NCBI RefSeq assembly: GCF_013155335.1
Contig: NZ_JABJQZ010000004.1
Span: 186,001-250,000 of the forward strand
DNA: 64,000 bases
Direction: 5' to 3'
Origin: Nocardioides sp. zg-1230
Lineage (GTDB): Bacteria; Actinomycetota; Actinomycetes; Propionibacteriales; Nocardioidaceae
This document shows, in pieces, positions 28,069 through 36,593 of the stretch. The notes under the pieces are model-generated. The model was not told where the DNA came from. It saw only the letters and a list, made by a program, of their open reading frames with translations, and ran no database searches. Position numbers and translations under genes: made by a program. Each line of letters starts with the position of its first letter. The stretch's first letter is position 1.

Positions 28069-28650
28069 TCAGGCAGACCAGCGCGGGTCGCGGCCCGAGC
28101 GGGCGAGCACCTGCTCGAACGCCGACGCGCCAGGACCGGCGTCCACCGCCGGGCCGAAGAGGCCGGGCGTGCCGCCCTCGTCGAACCCGCCCACGAACGC
28201 CATGCACGCCTCGGCCGTCGCGTCGTCGCAGTCGTAGTCCTGACCAGTGGCGCGGGCGAGGTCCCAGCCGTGGAGGACGATCTCGTCGAGAGCCACCAGA
28301 CCGGCCACCTGCCCGGGCAGGTCGACCCCGCCGGCACGCGTCATGCCCTCCCAGGCCTCGGGGTCGCGCCAGGCCGCGGCCAGCGCCGGCACCCGCTCGG
28401 CCAGTGCTTCCCGCCACCCGGGCTCGACGTCCGGCCAGCCGTCGGCGTCCGGACTGGTGTCGGTGAGGGGACCGAGGTCCTTGTCCGCCGCGGCGCGGAA
28501 CGCGAGCGTCAGCCCGGCGAGGTGCTGGACGAGCTGCCCGACGGTGCGCCCCTCGCACGGGGTGGGCGCGTCGAGCTGGTCGTCGGTGACGTTGGCGGCG
28601 ACGGCGACGAGCCGCTCGCCGGCGGGTCCGAGGTCCACGAGGTCTGCCAT
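28069..28650 (-). CDS. TIGR03086/maleylpyruvate-isomerase-like DinB-fold protein
   Basis: 193 residues. The pattern DAPTPCEGRTVGQLVQHLAG near residue 30 and the histidine in the later DEIVLHGWDLARATG helix are the typical metal-site positions of the DinB-like mycothiol-dependent superfamily common in actinobacteria. The ATG at 28650 is chosen because the conserved region begins immediately after it; a start 14 codons upstream would add an atypical extension. Members include mycothiol S-transferases and maleylpyruvate isomerase, but most have no known reaction, and none is claimed here. The 232-bp gap on its right (28651-28882) shows no gene. Confidence 0.8.
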   Translation of the reverse strand: MADLVDLGPAGERLVAVAANVTDDQLDAPTPCEGRTVGQLVQHLAGLTLAFRAAADKDLGPLTDTSPDADGWPDVEPGWREALAERVPALAAAWRDPEAWEGMTRAGGVDLPGQVAGLVALDEIVLHGWDLARATGQDYDCDDATAEACMAFVGGFDEGGTPGLFGPAVDAGPGASAFEQVLARSGRDPRWSA

Positions 28651-28882
28651 GCGCCCACCCTGCCCCAGGTCACCGACACCGGGAAGGGCCACCGCGCGCC
28701 CTGGCCCTCAGGTCGCTGAGGGTGGCGGCGTACGACAGCGAATGGGCGCTGTCGGATGTCGCGCGCCGCCACCGTGGGGCTCGGCCCGGTGGGGAGTGGC
28801 GGCAGATCGCAGAAGATCGGGGCGCGGGTGTGCGATGTGCCGCCACCCTCGATGAGACGGCGGGCGAGCGGTGGCCGCGGAC

Positions 28883-29605
28883 CTACTCCGACGCGGCGCG
28901 GCGCAGCGACTCGGACAGCCGGTCGGCGGCGGCGAGGACGGCGGGCGCGTGCATCCGGCCGGGCTGGCGCGAGAGCCGTTCGAGCGGACCGGAGACCGAC
29001 ACCGCGGCGATGACCTTTCCGCCGGGGGAGCGGACGGGGGCCGAGACCGAGGCCACGCCCTGCTCGCGCTCGCCGACCGACTGCGACCAGCCGCGGCGGC
29101 GGATGCCGGACAGGGCGGTGGCGGAGAAGGCGGCGTTCTGCAGACCCCGGTGCATCCGCTCGGGGTCCTCCCAGGCGAGGAGGATCTGGGCTGCGGAGCC
29201 GGCGTTCATGGTGAGCTGGGAGCCGACGGGGATGGTGTCGCGCAGGCCGGACGGGCGCTCGGCCGCCGCGACGCACACGCGGTGCTCGCCCTGGCGGCGC
29301 CAGAGCTGGGCGGACTCGCCGGTGATGTCGCGCAGCCTGGCCAGCACCGGTCCGGCCGCGGCGAGCAGGCGGTCCTCACCGGCGGCGGCGGACAGCTCGC
29401 CCAGGCGCGGGCCGAGCACGAAGCGCCCCTGCATGTCGCGAGCCACGAGACGGTGGTGCTCGAGGGCGACAGCGAGGCGGTGGGCCGTCGGTCGGGCCAG
29501 TCCGGTACCGGCCACGAGGCCGGCCAGGGTGGCCGGTCCGGCCTCCAGCGCTGCGAGCACGAGCGCGGCCTTGTCGAGTACGCCGACGCCAGATCCGTTG
29601 TCCAT
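28883..29605 (-). CDS. ndgR: IclR-family regulator NdgR/AreB
   Basis: 240 residues. N-terminal winged helix (LVAGTGLARPTAHRLAVALE) and C-terminal IclR effector domain. The N-terminus MDNGSGVGVLDKA and the divergent placement against leuCD are the signature of NdgR/AreB, the actinobacterial regulator of leucine biosynthesis and other amino-acid genes. The 84-bp intergenic region has no ribosome-binding site before this ATG, and a plausible -10 lies 5 bp upstream, so the mRNA is probably leaderless. Expected to control leuCD and itself in response to amino-acid supply. Confidence 0.92.
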   Translation of the reverse strand: MDNGSGVGVLDKAALVLAALEAGPATLAGLVAGTGLARPTAHRLAVALEHHRLVARDMQGRFVLGPRLGELSAAAGEDRLLAAAGPVLARLRDITGESAQLWRRQGEHRVCVAAAERPSGLRDTIPVGSQLTMNAGSAAQILLAWEDPERMHRGLQNAAFSATALSGIRRRGWSQSVGEREQGVASVSAPVRSPGGKVIAAVSVSGPLERLSRQPGRMHAPAVLAAADRLSESLRRAASE

Positions 29606-29610
29606 ATGCC

Positions 29611-29640
29611 GATATTCTCATCTCAGAGAGTGGGATGCAA
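29611..29640 (-). promoter_or_regulatory. Predicted leaderless promoter of ndgR, with a TCTCAGAGA dyad
   Basis: Reading leftward, TTGCAT (29640-29635) and AATATC (29616-29611) are 18 bp apart. The -10 ends 5 bp before the ndgR ATG, so transcription should start at or next to the start codon. The palindrome TCTCAGAGA at 29621-29629 lies in the spacer and is a candidate regulator site shared with leuC. Confidence 0.4.
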
Positions 29641-29689
29641 GATGTACCGTCGTCCTGTCGCACGAGGCAAAGGCTAAGGAGTTTGTGTC

Positions 29690-31102
29690 ATGGGCAAGAC
29701 CCTGTCCGAGAAGGTCTGGGACGAGCATGTCGTCCGGAGCGCCCCGGGGGAGCCCGACCTCCTCTTCATCGACCTCCACCTCCTCCACGAGGTGACCTCG
29801 CCGCAGGCCTTCGACGGCCTTCGCCTGGCGAACCGCACCGTGCGGCGTCCCGACCTCACCCTGGCGACGGAGGACCACAACGTCCCCACCCTCGACTGGG
29901 ACAAGCCGATCGCCGACCCGGTGAGCCGCACCCAGGTGGAGACGCTGCGCAAGAACGCCGCCGACTTCGGTGTCCGCCTGCACCCGCTCGGCGACGTCGA
30001 GCAGGGCATCGTCCACGTCGTCGGCCCGCAGCTCGGTCTCACCCAGCCCGGCATGACGATCGTGTGCGGCGACTCGCACACCTCCACGCACGGCGCGTTC
30101 GGCGCGATCGCGTTCGGCATCGGCACCTCCGAGGTCGAGCACGTGCTGGCGACGCAGACCCTGACCCAGGCCAAGCCGAAGACGATGGCCGTCACCGTCA
30201 ACGGCAGCCTGCCCGAGGGCGTCACCGCCAAGGACCTCGTCCTCACGCTGATCACGCACACCGGCACGGGCGGCGGCCAGGGCTACATCGTCGAGTACCG
30301 CGGCCAGGCCATCGAGGAGCTCTCGATGGAGGGCCGCATGACGGTGTGCAACATGTCGATCGAGTGGGGCGCCAAGGCCGGACTGATCGCCCCGGACCAG
30401 ACGACCTTCGACTACATCGAGGGCAAGCCGGAGGCACCGAAGGGAGCCGACTGGGACGCCGCGGTCGCCCACTGGAAGACCCTGCGCACCGACGACGACG
30501 CCGTGTTCGACAAGGAGATCGAGCTCGACGCGTCCACGATGACGCCGTTCGTCACGTGGGGCACCAACCCCGGACAGGGCGCGCCCCTGGGCGCGAACGT
30601 CCCGAGCCCCGACGACTTCGACGAGCCCAACGACAAGGTCGCGACCGAGAAGGCCCTGCAGTACATGGGTCTCGAGGCCGGCACCCCGCTGCGCGACGTC
30701 AAGGTCGACACCGTGTTCGTCGGCTCCTGCACCAACGGCCGCATCGAGGACCTGCGCCTCGCGGCCTCCGTCCTCGAGGGCCGCACCGTCGCCCCGGACA
30801 CCCGTCTGCTCGTGGTGCCGGGCTCGGTGCGCGTACGTCTCCAGGCCGAGGCCGAGGGCCTCGACAAGGTCTTCCTCGCCGCAGGCGCCGAGTGGCGCGG
30901 CGCCGGCTGCTCGATGTGCCTGGGCATGAACCCCGACCAGCTCGCACCGGGTGAGCGCAGCGCCTCGACGTCCAACCGCAACTTCGAGGGACGACAGGGC
31001 AAGGGCGGTCGTACGCACCTCGTGTCCGTCCCGGTCGCCGCCGCCACCGCCGTGCGCGGCACCCTCTCCTCGCCCGCCGACCTCACGCCGATCGGAGCCT
31101 GA
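29690..31102 (+). CDS. leuC: 3-isopropylmalate dehydratase large subunit
   Basis: 470 residues, normal length. It isomerises 2-isopropylmalate to 3-isopropylmalate in leucine synthesis together with LeuD. The [4Fe-4S] cluster ligands are Cys347 (GSCTNGR) and Cys407/Cys410 (GAGCSMC). The N-terminus ([14 protein letters not shown]) and the [14 protein letters not shown] motif are characteristic. AAGGAG 11 nt before the ATG is the ribosome site. leuD starts 2 bp after the stop codon. Confidence 0.97.
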   Translation: MGKTLSEKVWDEHVVRSAPGEPDLLFIDLHLLHEVTSPQAFDGLRLANRTVRRPDLTLATEDHNVPTLDWDKPIADPVSRTQVETLRKNAADFGVRLHPLGDVEQGIVHVVGPQLGLTQPGMTIVCGDSHTSTHGAFGAIAFGIGTSEVEHVLATQTLTQAKPKTMAVTVNGSLPEGVTAKDLVLTLITHTGTGGGQGYIVEYRGQAIEELSMEGRMTVCNMSIEWGAKAGLIAPDQTTFDYIEGKPEAPKGADWDAAVAHWKTLRTDDDAVFDKEIELDASTMTPFVTWGTNPGQGAPLGANVPSPDDFDEPNDKVATEKALQYMGLEAGTPLRDVKVDTVFVGSCTNGRIEDLRLAASVLEGRTVAPDTRLLVVPGSVRVRLQAEAEGLDKVFLAAGAEWRGAGCSMCLGMNPDQLAPGERSASTSNRNFEGRQGKGGRTHLVSVPVAAATAVRGTLSSPADLTPIGA

Positions 31103-31104
31103 CC

Positions 31105-31704
31105 ATGGACAAGTTCACCACCCACACCGGCGTCGGCGTCCCGCTGAAGCGCAGCAACGTCGACACCGACCAGATCATCCCGGCGGTCTACCTCAAGCGC
31201 GTGACCCGCACCGGCTTCGAGGACGGCCTGTTCGCCGCATGGCGCAACGATCCCGGCTTCGTGCTCAACGACCCGACGTACGCCGCCGGGTCGGTGCTGG
31301 TCGCCGGCCCGGACTTCGGCACCGGCAGCTCGCGCGAGCACGCCGTGTGGGCCCTGCAGAACTACGGCTTCAAGGTCGTCATCTCATCGCGCTTCGCCGA
31401 CATCTTCCGCGGCAACTCCGGCAAGGCCGGGCTCCTGGCGGCGCAGGTCGACGAGAAGGTCGTGCAGCGCCTGTGGGACTGGCTCGAGGACAACCCGGGT
31501 GGCGAGATCACCGTCGACCTGGAGAGCCGCACCGTCCGCGCTGGTGCGGGCGATGACGCCGTCGAGGACTCCTTCGACATCGACGACTACACCCGGTGGC
31601 GCCTCCTGGAGGGGCTCGACGACATCGGCATCACGCTCTCGCACGACGACGCGATCACCGCCTTCGAGGCGGGACGACCGGGCTGGAAGCCCGTCACTGC
31701 GTGA
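31105..31704 (+). CDS. leuD: 3-isopropylmalate dehydratase small subunit
   Basis: 199 residues, the swivel domain that completes the LeuC active site. Landmarks: the N-terminal [16 protein letters not shown], the substrate-binding [14 protein letters not shown] loop and [17 protein letters not shown]. Co-transcribed with leuC, 2-bp gap. Confidence 0.97.
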   Translation: MDKFTTHTGVGVPLKRSNVDTDQIIPAVYLKRVTRTGFEDGLFAAWRNDPGFVLNDPTYAAGSVLVAGPDFGTGSSREHAVWALQNYGFKVVISSRFADIFRGNSGKAGLLAAQVDEKVVQRLWDWLEDNPGGEITVDLESRTVRAGAGDDAVEDSFDIDDYTRWRLLEGLDDIGITLSHDDAITAFEAGRPGWKPVTA

Positions 31705-31708
31705 AAAA

Positions 31709-31724
31709 CCCCTACAAACAGGGG
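31709..31724 (+). terminator. Possible short terminator after leuD
   Basis: CCCCT-ACAAAC-AGGGG hairpin (5-bp stem) flanked by an A-run before and CTTT after, 5 bp past the leuD stop. Short, so uncertain. Confidence 0.45.
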
Positions 31725-31733
31725 CTTTGGTGA

Positions 31734-31762
31734 TTGTTCTCACCCTTCCATGTGCCTAGCGT
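31734..31762 (+). promoter_or_regulatory. Predicted promoter of hup
   Basis: TTGTTC (31734-31739) and TAGCGT (31757-31762) are spaced 17 bp, about 58 bp before the hup start codon and just after the leuD hairpin. Confidence 0.5.
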
Positions 31763-31820
31763 GCCTTGCAGAGGGTCGAGCACGAGCTCGGCGTCCGAGG
31801 TTCATTGGGAAGGGAAGCTA

Positions 31821-32492
31821 GTGAACAAGTCAGAGCTCATCGACGCGCTCGCCGCGCGTTACGAGGGGAACCGCAAGCAGGCGGCCCATGCACTGGAGTC
31901 CGTGCTCGACACCATCACCCGCGAGGTCGCGAAGGGTGAGAAGGTCGCCATCACGGGCTTCGGCTCGTTCGAGAAGGCAGTCCGCAACGCACGCTGGGTC
32001 CGCAACCCGCAGACCGGCGAGCGGATGAAGTCGAAAAAGAAGGCCGTGCCGAAGTTCTCCGCCGGCAAGGAGCTCAAGGACGTCATCTCGGGTGCGAAGA
32101 AGCTGCCGAAGCTGACCGCGGCGACGATGCCCAAGCCACCCGGCGTGCGGGCCGCGGCCGCGGCCGTGACGGGAGCAGCCGCCAAGAAGTCCACGCCGGC
32201 GAAGTCGACGGCCACCAAGTCGACCGCTGCCAAGAAGTCCTCGACCGCGAAGTCCGCCCCGGCCAAGACCACGGCGGCCAAGAAGTCGACGGCGAAGAAG
32301 GCCAGCACCTCGACGGCGAGCAAGACCGCCGCCAAGAAGGCCCCGGCGAAGAAGTCGGCGACCAAGTCGACCGCTGCCAAGTCGACTGCCAGCAAGAGCT
32401 CCGCCAGCAAGAGCACGGCCAAGAAGGCCCCGGCGAAGAAGGCCCCGGCCAAGAAGAGCACGGCCAAGAAGACGACGGCGAAGAAGTCCTGA
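31821..32492 (+). CDS. hup: HU-family nucleoid protein with Lys/Ala-rich tail
   Basis: 223 residues. Residues 1-90 are a canonical HU fold (NKSELIDALAARYEGNRKQA, GFGSFEKA) with the DNA-intercalating arm RNPQTGE near residue 61. From about residue 115 there is a low-complexity tail of repeated PAKK/TAKK/STAKK units, as in mycobacterial HupB and streptomycete HupS, which binds DNA through basic, histone-H1-like repeats. The start is GTG 31821 with GGGAAGGGAA 5-13 nt upstream; an upstream in-frame ATG at 31740 region would add residues not seen in HU proteins. Two consecutive hairpins follow the stop. Confidence 0.95.
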   Translation: MNKSELIDALAARYEGNRKQAAHALESVLDTITREVAKGEKVAITGFGSFEKAVRNARWVRNPQTGERMKSKKKAVPKFSAGKELKDVISGAKKLPKLTAATMPKPPGVRAAAAAVTGAAAKKSTPAKSTATKSTAAKKSSTAKSAPAKTTAAKKSTAKKASTSTASKTAAKKAPAKKSATKSTAAKSTASKSSASKSTAKKAPAKKAPAKKSTAKKTTAKKS

Positions 32493-32515
32493 CGCCGCGC
32501 CGTCGCTGACGTCCT

Positions 32516-32536
32516 GGCTGCGGTCCTGCCGCAGCC
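32516..32536 (+). terminator. Hairpin 1 after hup
   Basis: GGCTGCGG-TCCTG-CCGCAGCC, a perfect 8-bp stem with 5-nt loop, 23 bp past the hup stop. Confidence 0.6.
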
Positions 32537-32546
32537 GCGTGACACG

Positions 32547-32575
32547 GGCGGGTCACCCCGAGTGGGTGGCCCGCC
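32547..32575. terminator. Hairpin 2, bidirectional, overlapping the cofC stop
   Basis: GGCGGGTCACCC (32547-32558) pairs with GGGTGGCCCGCC (32564-32575), 12 bp with one T-G, followed by TTT. It covers the stop codon and last codons of the convergent cofC, so it may serve both genes. Confidence 0.75.
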
Positions 32576-33212
32576 TTTCGCTTGCCCGGGTCGTGTGCGG
32601 ACCGACGCCGGCGAGCAGAGCAGCCCCGAGGTCGTCCGGGTCGTCGACATCCGTGCGGACGCTCGTCGCCGTGGTGCCCACCTCGACGGCCCCGGCGGCC
32701 TCGTGCCGAGCCGCGGACGCCAGGCCGAACGACGGGTAGAACGCGTCGGCAGCGGCGGCGTACAACGTGGTGCCCCGTCCGGTGTGGTCGCGCACGAAGG
32801 CGACCCGGCCGGCCGCAACCTGCTCGTGCACCTCCCCGAGCACACCGGCGAGCTCGACGGGCCGCAGCCCCGGAAGGTCGGCGCACAGCGCCACGGGCAC
32901 CGCGCCCGGCCAACGCCGCGCGACCTCGGCGGCGGCCTGCACGAGCGTCGCGTTCAGGTCGTCACTGACGCCGTCCGGGATCACCTCACAGCCGAGTGTG
33001 CGCACGGACGCGGCGAGCCCGTGGTCGTCGGTGACGACGAGGACGGCGTCGACGCCCGGCGTCGCGGCGGCGGCATGGACGGTGTCGAGCGCGAAGGCCT
33101 CGGCGAGCTCGCGCCGGTGATCGGCGGGGAGCCCCAGCCGGGACTTCCCGTAGGTGGGCGGCTTGACGGGTACGACGACCACGCAGCGCGCGGGTCGGGC
33201 ATCGGCGGACAT
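32553..33212 (-). CDS. cofC: 2-phospho-L-lactate / phosphoenolpyruvate guanylyltransferase (F420 biosynthesis)
   Basis: 219 residues with a nucleotidyltransferase fold. Visible motifs are VVVPVKPPTYGKSRLG (GTP-binding loop with Lys), VLVVTDDHGLA, ALCADLPGLRP and DVDDPDDL at the C-terminus, the metal-binding ending typical of CofC/FbiD. It makes the GPP-linked precursor of coenzyme F420; actinobacterial enzymes (FbiD) use phosphoenolpyruvate. The ATG at 33212 gives the family N-terminus; no longer reading is supported. Other F420 genes are not in the window. Convergent with hup, divergent from plsC. Confidence 0.9.
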   Translation of the reverse strand: MSADARPARCVVVVPVKPPTYGKSRLGLPADHRRELAEAFALDTVHAAAATPGVDAVLVVTDDHGLAASVRTLGCEVIPDGVSDDLNATLVQAAAEVARRWPGAVPVALCADLPGLRPVELAGVLGEVHEQVAAGRVAFVRDHTGRGTTLYAAAADAFYPSFGLASAARHEAAGAVEVGTTATSVRTDVDDPDDLGAALLAGVGPHTTRASERRATHSG

Positions 33213-33335
33213 CGCGACGATTCTCCCACCCAGGGCCAGCGTGCCGGTGGCGTCCCCGCACCCTGCTGACCGAGTAGCCTGCTCGCGACGCAGACAGCGT
33301 CCGGGCCGGGCCCGCGAGACAGCACGAGGGAGGGG

Positions 33336-34133
33336 ATGGCGTTGCGCGTCAGGAAGCTGGAGCAGAAGCGCGGCTGGGCGATGACCGTCGCCGCGACGAT
33401 CCTCAAGCCGACGCTGCTCAGTGCCACCTCCCGCACCTGGATCGACGGGGAGAAGATCCCCGCCACGGGTGGCTGCATCGTGGTCATCAACCACATCTCC
33501 CACGTCGACCCGTTGCTCTCGGCGCACTTCGTCTACGACCACGGCCGGCTGCCGCGCTACCTGGCCAAGTCCGGGCTGTTCAGCAACAAGTACCTCGGCG
33601 GGTTCCTGACCGCCGCCGGCCAGATCCCGGTGGAGCGGTTGAGCCGCAACGCGATCGGCGCGTACGACGCCGCGGTCAAGGCGATCGGCGACGGCGAGTG
33701 CCTCATCGTCTACCCCGAGGGCACGCTGACCCGTGATCCCGGCCTCTGGCCGATGAAGGGCAAGACCGGCGCCGCCCGCATCGCCCTCGCCACCGGCTGC
33801 CCGGTCATCCCGGTGGGTCAGTGGGGCGCGCACGAGGTGCTCCCGCCCTACACGAAGAGGCCGCACCTGGTGCCGCGCAAGAACATCGTGATGAAGGCGG
33901 GTGACCCGGTGCCGCTCGACGACCTCCTCGCCCTTCCGTCGTCGACGGAGCGGACGGCGCGGGCCACCGATCGCATCATGGACGCGATCACCGCGATCGT
34001 CGCCGACATCCGCCAGGAGACACCGCCCGCCGAGCGCTACGACCCGCGCCGCAGCGGCGTACGCGAGATCGGCAACCCGCACCCCACCGCCCACCACGGG
34101 GCCCACCGGACGAAGAGGAAGCGCACCCGATGA
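33336..34133 (+). CDS. plsC: 1-acyl-glycerol-3-phosphate acyltransferase-like (PlsC family)
   Basis: 265 residues. The acyltransferase catalytic motif HxxxxD is NHISHVDP with His53 and Asp58; the substrate-binding YPEGTLT follows, and KSGLFSN and VPVGQWG are typical blocks. It transfers an acyl chain to a lysophospholipid or glycerol-3-phosphate derivative at the inner membrane. It overlaps gpsA by 4 nt (ATGA); gpsA provides glycerol-3-phosphate, so the pair forms a phospholipid-precursor operon. Confidence 0.9.
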   Translation: MALRVRKLEQKRGWAMTVAATILKPTLLSATSRTWIDGEKIPATGGCIVVINHISHVDPLLSAHFVYDHGRLPRYLAKSGLFSNKYLGGFLTAAGQIPVERLSRNAIGAYDAAVKAIGDGECLIVYPEGTLTRDPGLWPMKGKTGAARIALATGCPVIPVGQWGAHEVLPPYTKRPHLVPRKNIVMKAGDPVPLDDLLALPSSTERTARATDRIMDAITAIVADIRQETPPAERYDPRRSGVREIGNPHPTAHHGAHRTKRKRTR

Positions 34134-35131
34134 CGAAGATCGCAGTGTTCAGCGCAGGTTCGTGGGGCACCGCGTTCTCGCTGGTCCTCGCCGACGCCGG
34201 CAACGACGTGTCCCTGTGGGCCCGCCGCGGGGAGGTCGTGGAGGCGATCAACGAGCGCCGCGAGAACACCGACTACCTGCCGGGCATCGAGCTCCCGTCG
34301 TCGATCTCCGCGTCCACCGATCCCGAGGAGGTCGCCGCCGACGCGGACGTCGTGGTGCTCACGGTGCCGTCGCAGAGCCTGCGCGAGAACCTCACCGCCT
34401 GGGCGCCGATCCTCCCCGAGAAGGCCACGCTCGTCTCGCTCATGAAGGGCGTCGAGCTCGGCTCGCTGATGCGGATGAGCGAGGTGATCCAGGAGGTCAC
34501 CGATGCCTCGGCCGACCGCATCGCCGTCGTCAGCGGACCCAACCTGGCGCGCGAGATCGCCCGCCGAGAGCCGGCCGCGTCGGTCGTCGCCTGCGTCGAT
34601 GAGGAGCGGGCCAAGCACATCCAGGCCATCACGCACGGACCGTCCTGGCGGCCCTACACGTCGGTCGACGTGCTCGGCTGCGAGATCGGTGGCGCCTACA
34701 AGAACGTCGTGGGTCTCGCCGTCGGCATGGCGGTGGGGCTGGGCTTCGGCGACAACACCACCGCCTCCGTCATCACGCGCGGCCTCGCCGAGACCGCCCG
34801 CCTGGCCACCGCGCAGGGCGCCAACCCGTTGACCCTCATGGGCCTCGCCGGTCTCGGCGACCTGGTCGCGACGTGCTCGTCGCCGCTCTCGCGCAACCGC
34901 ACCTTCGGCGAGCGCCTGGGTCAGGGCATGACGACCGAGGAGATCTACGCCTCGACCCGTCAGGTGGCCGAGGGCGCCAAGTCCTGCAAGTCGCTGCTCG
35001 AGCTGGCCCGCCGCACCGGCGTCGACGCCCCGATCGCCGAGGCCGTCGACGCCGTTGTCGACGGCAAGATGACCGCGCACGACATGATGAACTCCTTCAT
35101 CGCCCGCGACACCAAGCCCGAGCTGCACTGA
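34130..35131 (+). CDS. gpsA: NAD(P)-dependent glycerol-3-phosphate dehydrogenase
   Basis: 333 residues. N-terminal nucleotide-binding loop AVFSAGSWGTAFS, catalytic Lys in GGAYKNVVGLAVG and the C-terminal GLAGLGDLVATCSSPLSRNR block. It reduces dihydroxyacetone phosphate to glycerol-3-phosphate for membrane lipid synthesis. Translationally coupled to plsC. It is followed by a 356-bp gap containing repeats. Confidence 0.96.
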   Translation: MTKIAVFSAGSWGTAFSLVLADAGNDVSLWARRGEVVEAINERRENTDYLPGIELPSSISASTDPEEVAADADVVVLTVPSQSLRENLTAWAPILPEKATLVSLMKGVELGSLMRMSEVIQEVTDASADRIAVVSGPNLAREIARREPAASVVACVDEERAKHIQAITHGPSWRPYTSVDVLGCEIGGAYKNVVGLAVGMAVGLGFGDNTTASVITRGLAETARLATAQGANPLTLMGLAGLGDLVATCSSPLSRNRTFGERLGQGMTTEEIYASTRQVAEGAKSCKSLLELARRTGVDAPIAEAVDAVVDGKMTAHDMMNSFIARDTKPELH

Positions 35132-35151
35132 TGAGACGCCCAGCTCCGACC

Positions 35152-35270
35152 GAGGAACGAGGTCGGGGCGTGGGGCGGCCAGATCGAGCAAGCGACGCGA
35201 CTGAGGAACGAGGTCGGGGCGTGGGGCGGCCAGATCGAGCAAGCGACGCGACTGAGGAACGAAGTCGCAC
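35152..35270. repeat. 51-bp tandem repeat after gpsA (2.3 copies)
   Basis: Two full 51-bp units (35152-35202, 35203-35253) are identical, and a third start (35254-35270) breaks off after about 17 bp. Each unit begins GAGGAACGAGGTCG and ends CAAGCGACGCGACT. The third copy continues into GCACGAGCGCGTCGAAATCC. It lies 21 bp after gpsA between convergent genes and has no coding potential of its own that can be supported. No spacers, so not a CRISPR array. Confidence 0.9.
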
Positions 35271-35371
35271 GAGCGCGTCGAAATCCGACGGCCCCTCGCG
35301 CAACGTCATGGGCTCCAGCGGACGCCCCGGGGCGCGTGCGGCCGTCGCATGGTCGGCGAGCTGGAGCCGCC

Positions 35372-35449
35372 CAACGTAGGCAGTTCGCATCACTGATCCG
35401 CCTCGTCACGCTCGAACGCCGAGGCTGCGGCCGCGAACTGCCTACGTTG
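35372..35449. repeat. Nested inverted repeat, 17-bp outer arms
   Basis: CAACGTAGGCAGTTCGC (35372-35388) is perfectly complementary to 35433-35449, 44 bp apart. Inside, GCCTCG (35400-35405) pairs with CGAGGC (35420-35425). It lies between the convergent gpsA and the PLP enzyme gene. It may form a long hairpin in RNA from either strand. No transposase is adjacent. Apart from this and the 51-bp repeat, the gap 35132-35487 holds nothing recognisable. Confidence 0.9.
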
Positions 35450-35487
35450 CGCGCGACGCGCCCGGCGGCCGGGGCCAGCGGAGACGA

Positions 35488-36561
35488 TCAGCCGACACAC
35501 CCGTCGAGCGCGGTGCGCAGGTCGTCCCAGAGGTCCTCGACGTCCTCGATGCCGACGGAGAGCCGGACGAGGCCGTCGGGGATGGTGGCGGCCTCGGCCT
35601 TCCAGCGACGACGACGCTCGAGGCTCGACTCGACGCCGCCGAGCGAGGTGGCGTGGATCCACAGCCGCGTCTTGCGGCTGAGCAGGTCGGCGGCCATCTC
35701 GCCCTGCGCGAGGACGATGCTGACGATCGCGCCGAACCCCGGGTAGCGCACCTCCGACAGCGCGGGGTGCTCGCCGAGTCGGCGTACGAGCTCCTGGGCG
35801 TTGGCCTGCGCGCGCTCGACCCGCAGGTGCAGGGTGCGCAGCCCGCGCAGCGTCAGCCAGGCCTCGAACGGTCCGGGGATCGCCCCGACGAGGTCGCGAC
35901 GCCCCTTGAGCACGGCCCAGAGCTCGTCGTCGCGGGTGATGATCGCGCCCATCTGCACGTCGGAGTGGCCGGCGAGGTACTTGGTCGCGGAGTGCACGAC
36001 GAGGTCGACGTCGTCCTCCAGCGGCCGCTGGAGCAGGGGCGTGGCGAAGGTGTTGTCGACGACGACGTAGGCGCCCGCCTCGTGCGCGGCCTTGGTGATG
36101 GTGGGGATGTCGGCGACCTCGAGGGCCGGGTTGGTCGGCGACTCCAGCCACACGAGCGCGGCGCCGTCGCAGGCCGCGACGACCGCGTCGGTGTCGGTGA
36201 TGTCGACCATCTCGGCAGTCAGCCGACCGCGCGACTCGAGGTCGGCGAGCTGCATGATCGTGCCGGTGTAGCCGTGCCGGGGCACGACGACCTTGCCCTC
36301 CGTGCCCACCAGGTCGAGCACGGTCGCGACCGCGGCCAACCCCGAGGCGAAGGTCAGGCAGCGACCGCCCTCGAGCGCGCCGAGCGCGTCCTCCAGCGCC
36401 GTCCAGGTCGGGTTGCCGTAGCGGCCGTACTCCACCTCGCCGCCGGCGACGTAGGTCGCCGCCATCGTGATCGGGGTGTTGAGCGGGGCATCGGGGACCC
36501 TGTCGGGCCGACCGGCCGTGACGGCGATCGTGCCGGGCCTGAGCGGTGAGTCTGGAGCCAT
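35488..36561 (-). CDS. PLP-dependent trans-sulfuration-type enzyme (cystathionine gamma-lyase/synthase family)
   Basis: 357 residues, Cys/Met-metabolism PLP fold type I. Visible are the N-terminal YGRYGNPTW, the cofactor-stacking FASGLAAV block, WLESPTNPALEVADI, the Asp of VVDNTFATP and PLP lysine Lys194 in SATKYLAGHSD. The C-terminal half has SLGGVESSLERR. It is somewhat shorter than MetB/CTH (about 380-390). It could act as a cystathionine lyase or synthase or methionine gamma-lyase; sequence alone does not decide. ATG 36561 is close to the divergent ddl start (32 bp apart). Confidence 0.87.
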   Translation of the reverse strand: MAPDSPLRPGTIAVTAGRPDRVPDAPLNTPITMAATYVAGGEVEYGRYGNPTWTALEDALGALEGGRCLTFASGLAAVATVLDLVGTEGKVVVPRHGYTGTIMQLADLESRGRLTAEMVDITDTDAVVAACDGAALVWLESPTNPALEVADIPTITKAAHEAGAYVVVDNTFATPLLQRPLEDDVDLVVHSATKYLAGHSDVQMGAIITRDDELWAVLKGRRDLVGAIPGPFEAWLTLRGLRTLHLRVERAQANAQELVRRLGEHPALSEVRYPGFGAIVSIVLAQGEMAADLLSRKTRLWIHATSLGGVESSLERRRRWKAEAATIPDGLVRLSVGIEDVEDLWDDLRTALDGCVG

Positions 36562-36593
36562 GCGCGCCAGCGTAGGTGGATAGGGTCGAGGCG

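Noticed and set aside
28651..28882. A small gene in the gap between the DinB-like gene and ndgR
   Set aside because: Open frames here have no ribosome site, no homology-like pattern and only GC-biased composition.
35152..35270. CRISPR-like repeats
   Set aside because: The copies are directly adjacent without spacers and there are no cas genes.
35372..35449. Insertion-sequence ends
   Set aside because: No transposase or target-site duplication was seen; only the inverted repeat itself is reported.
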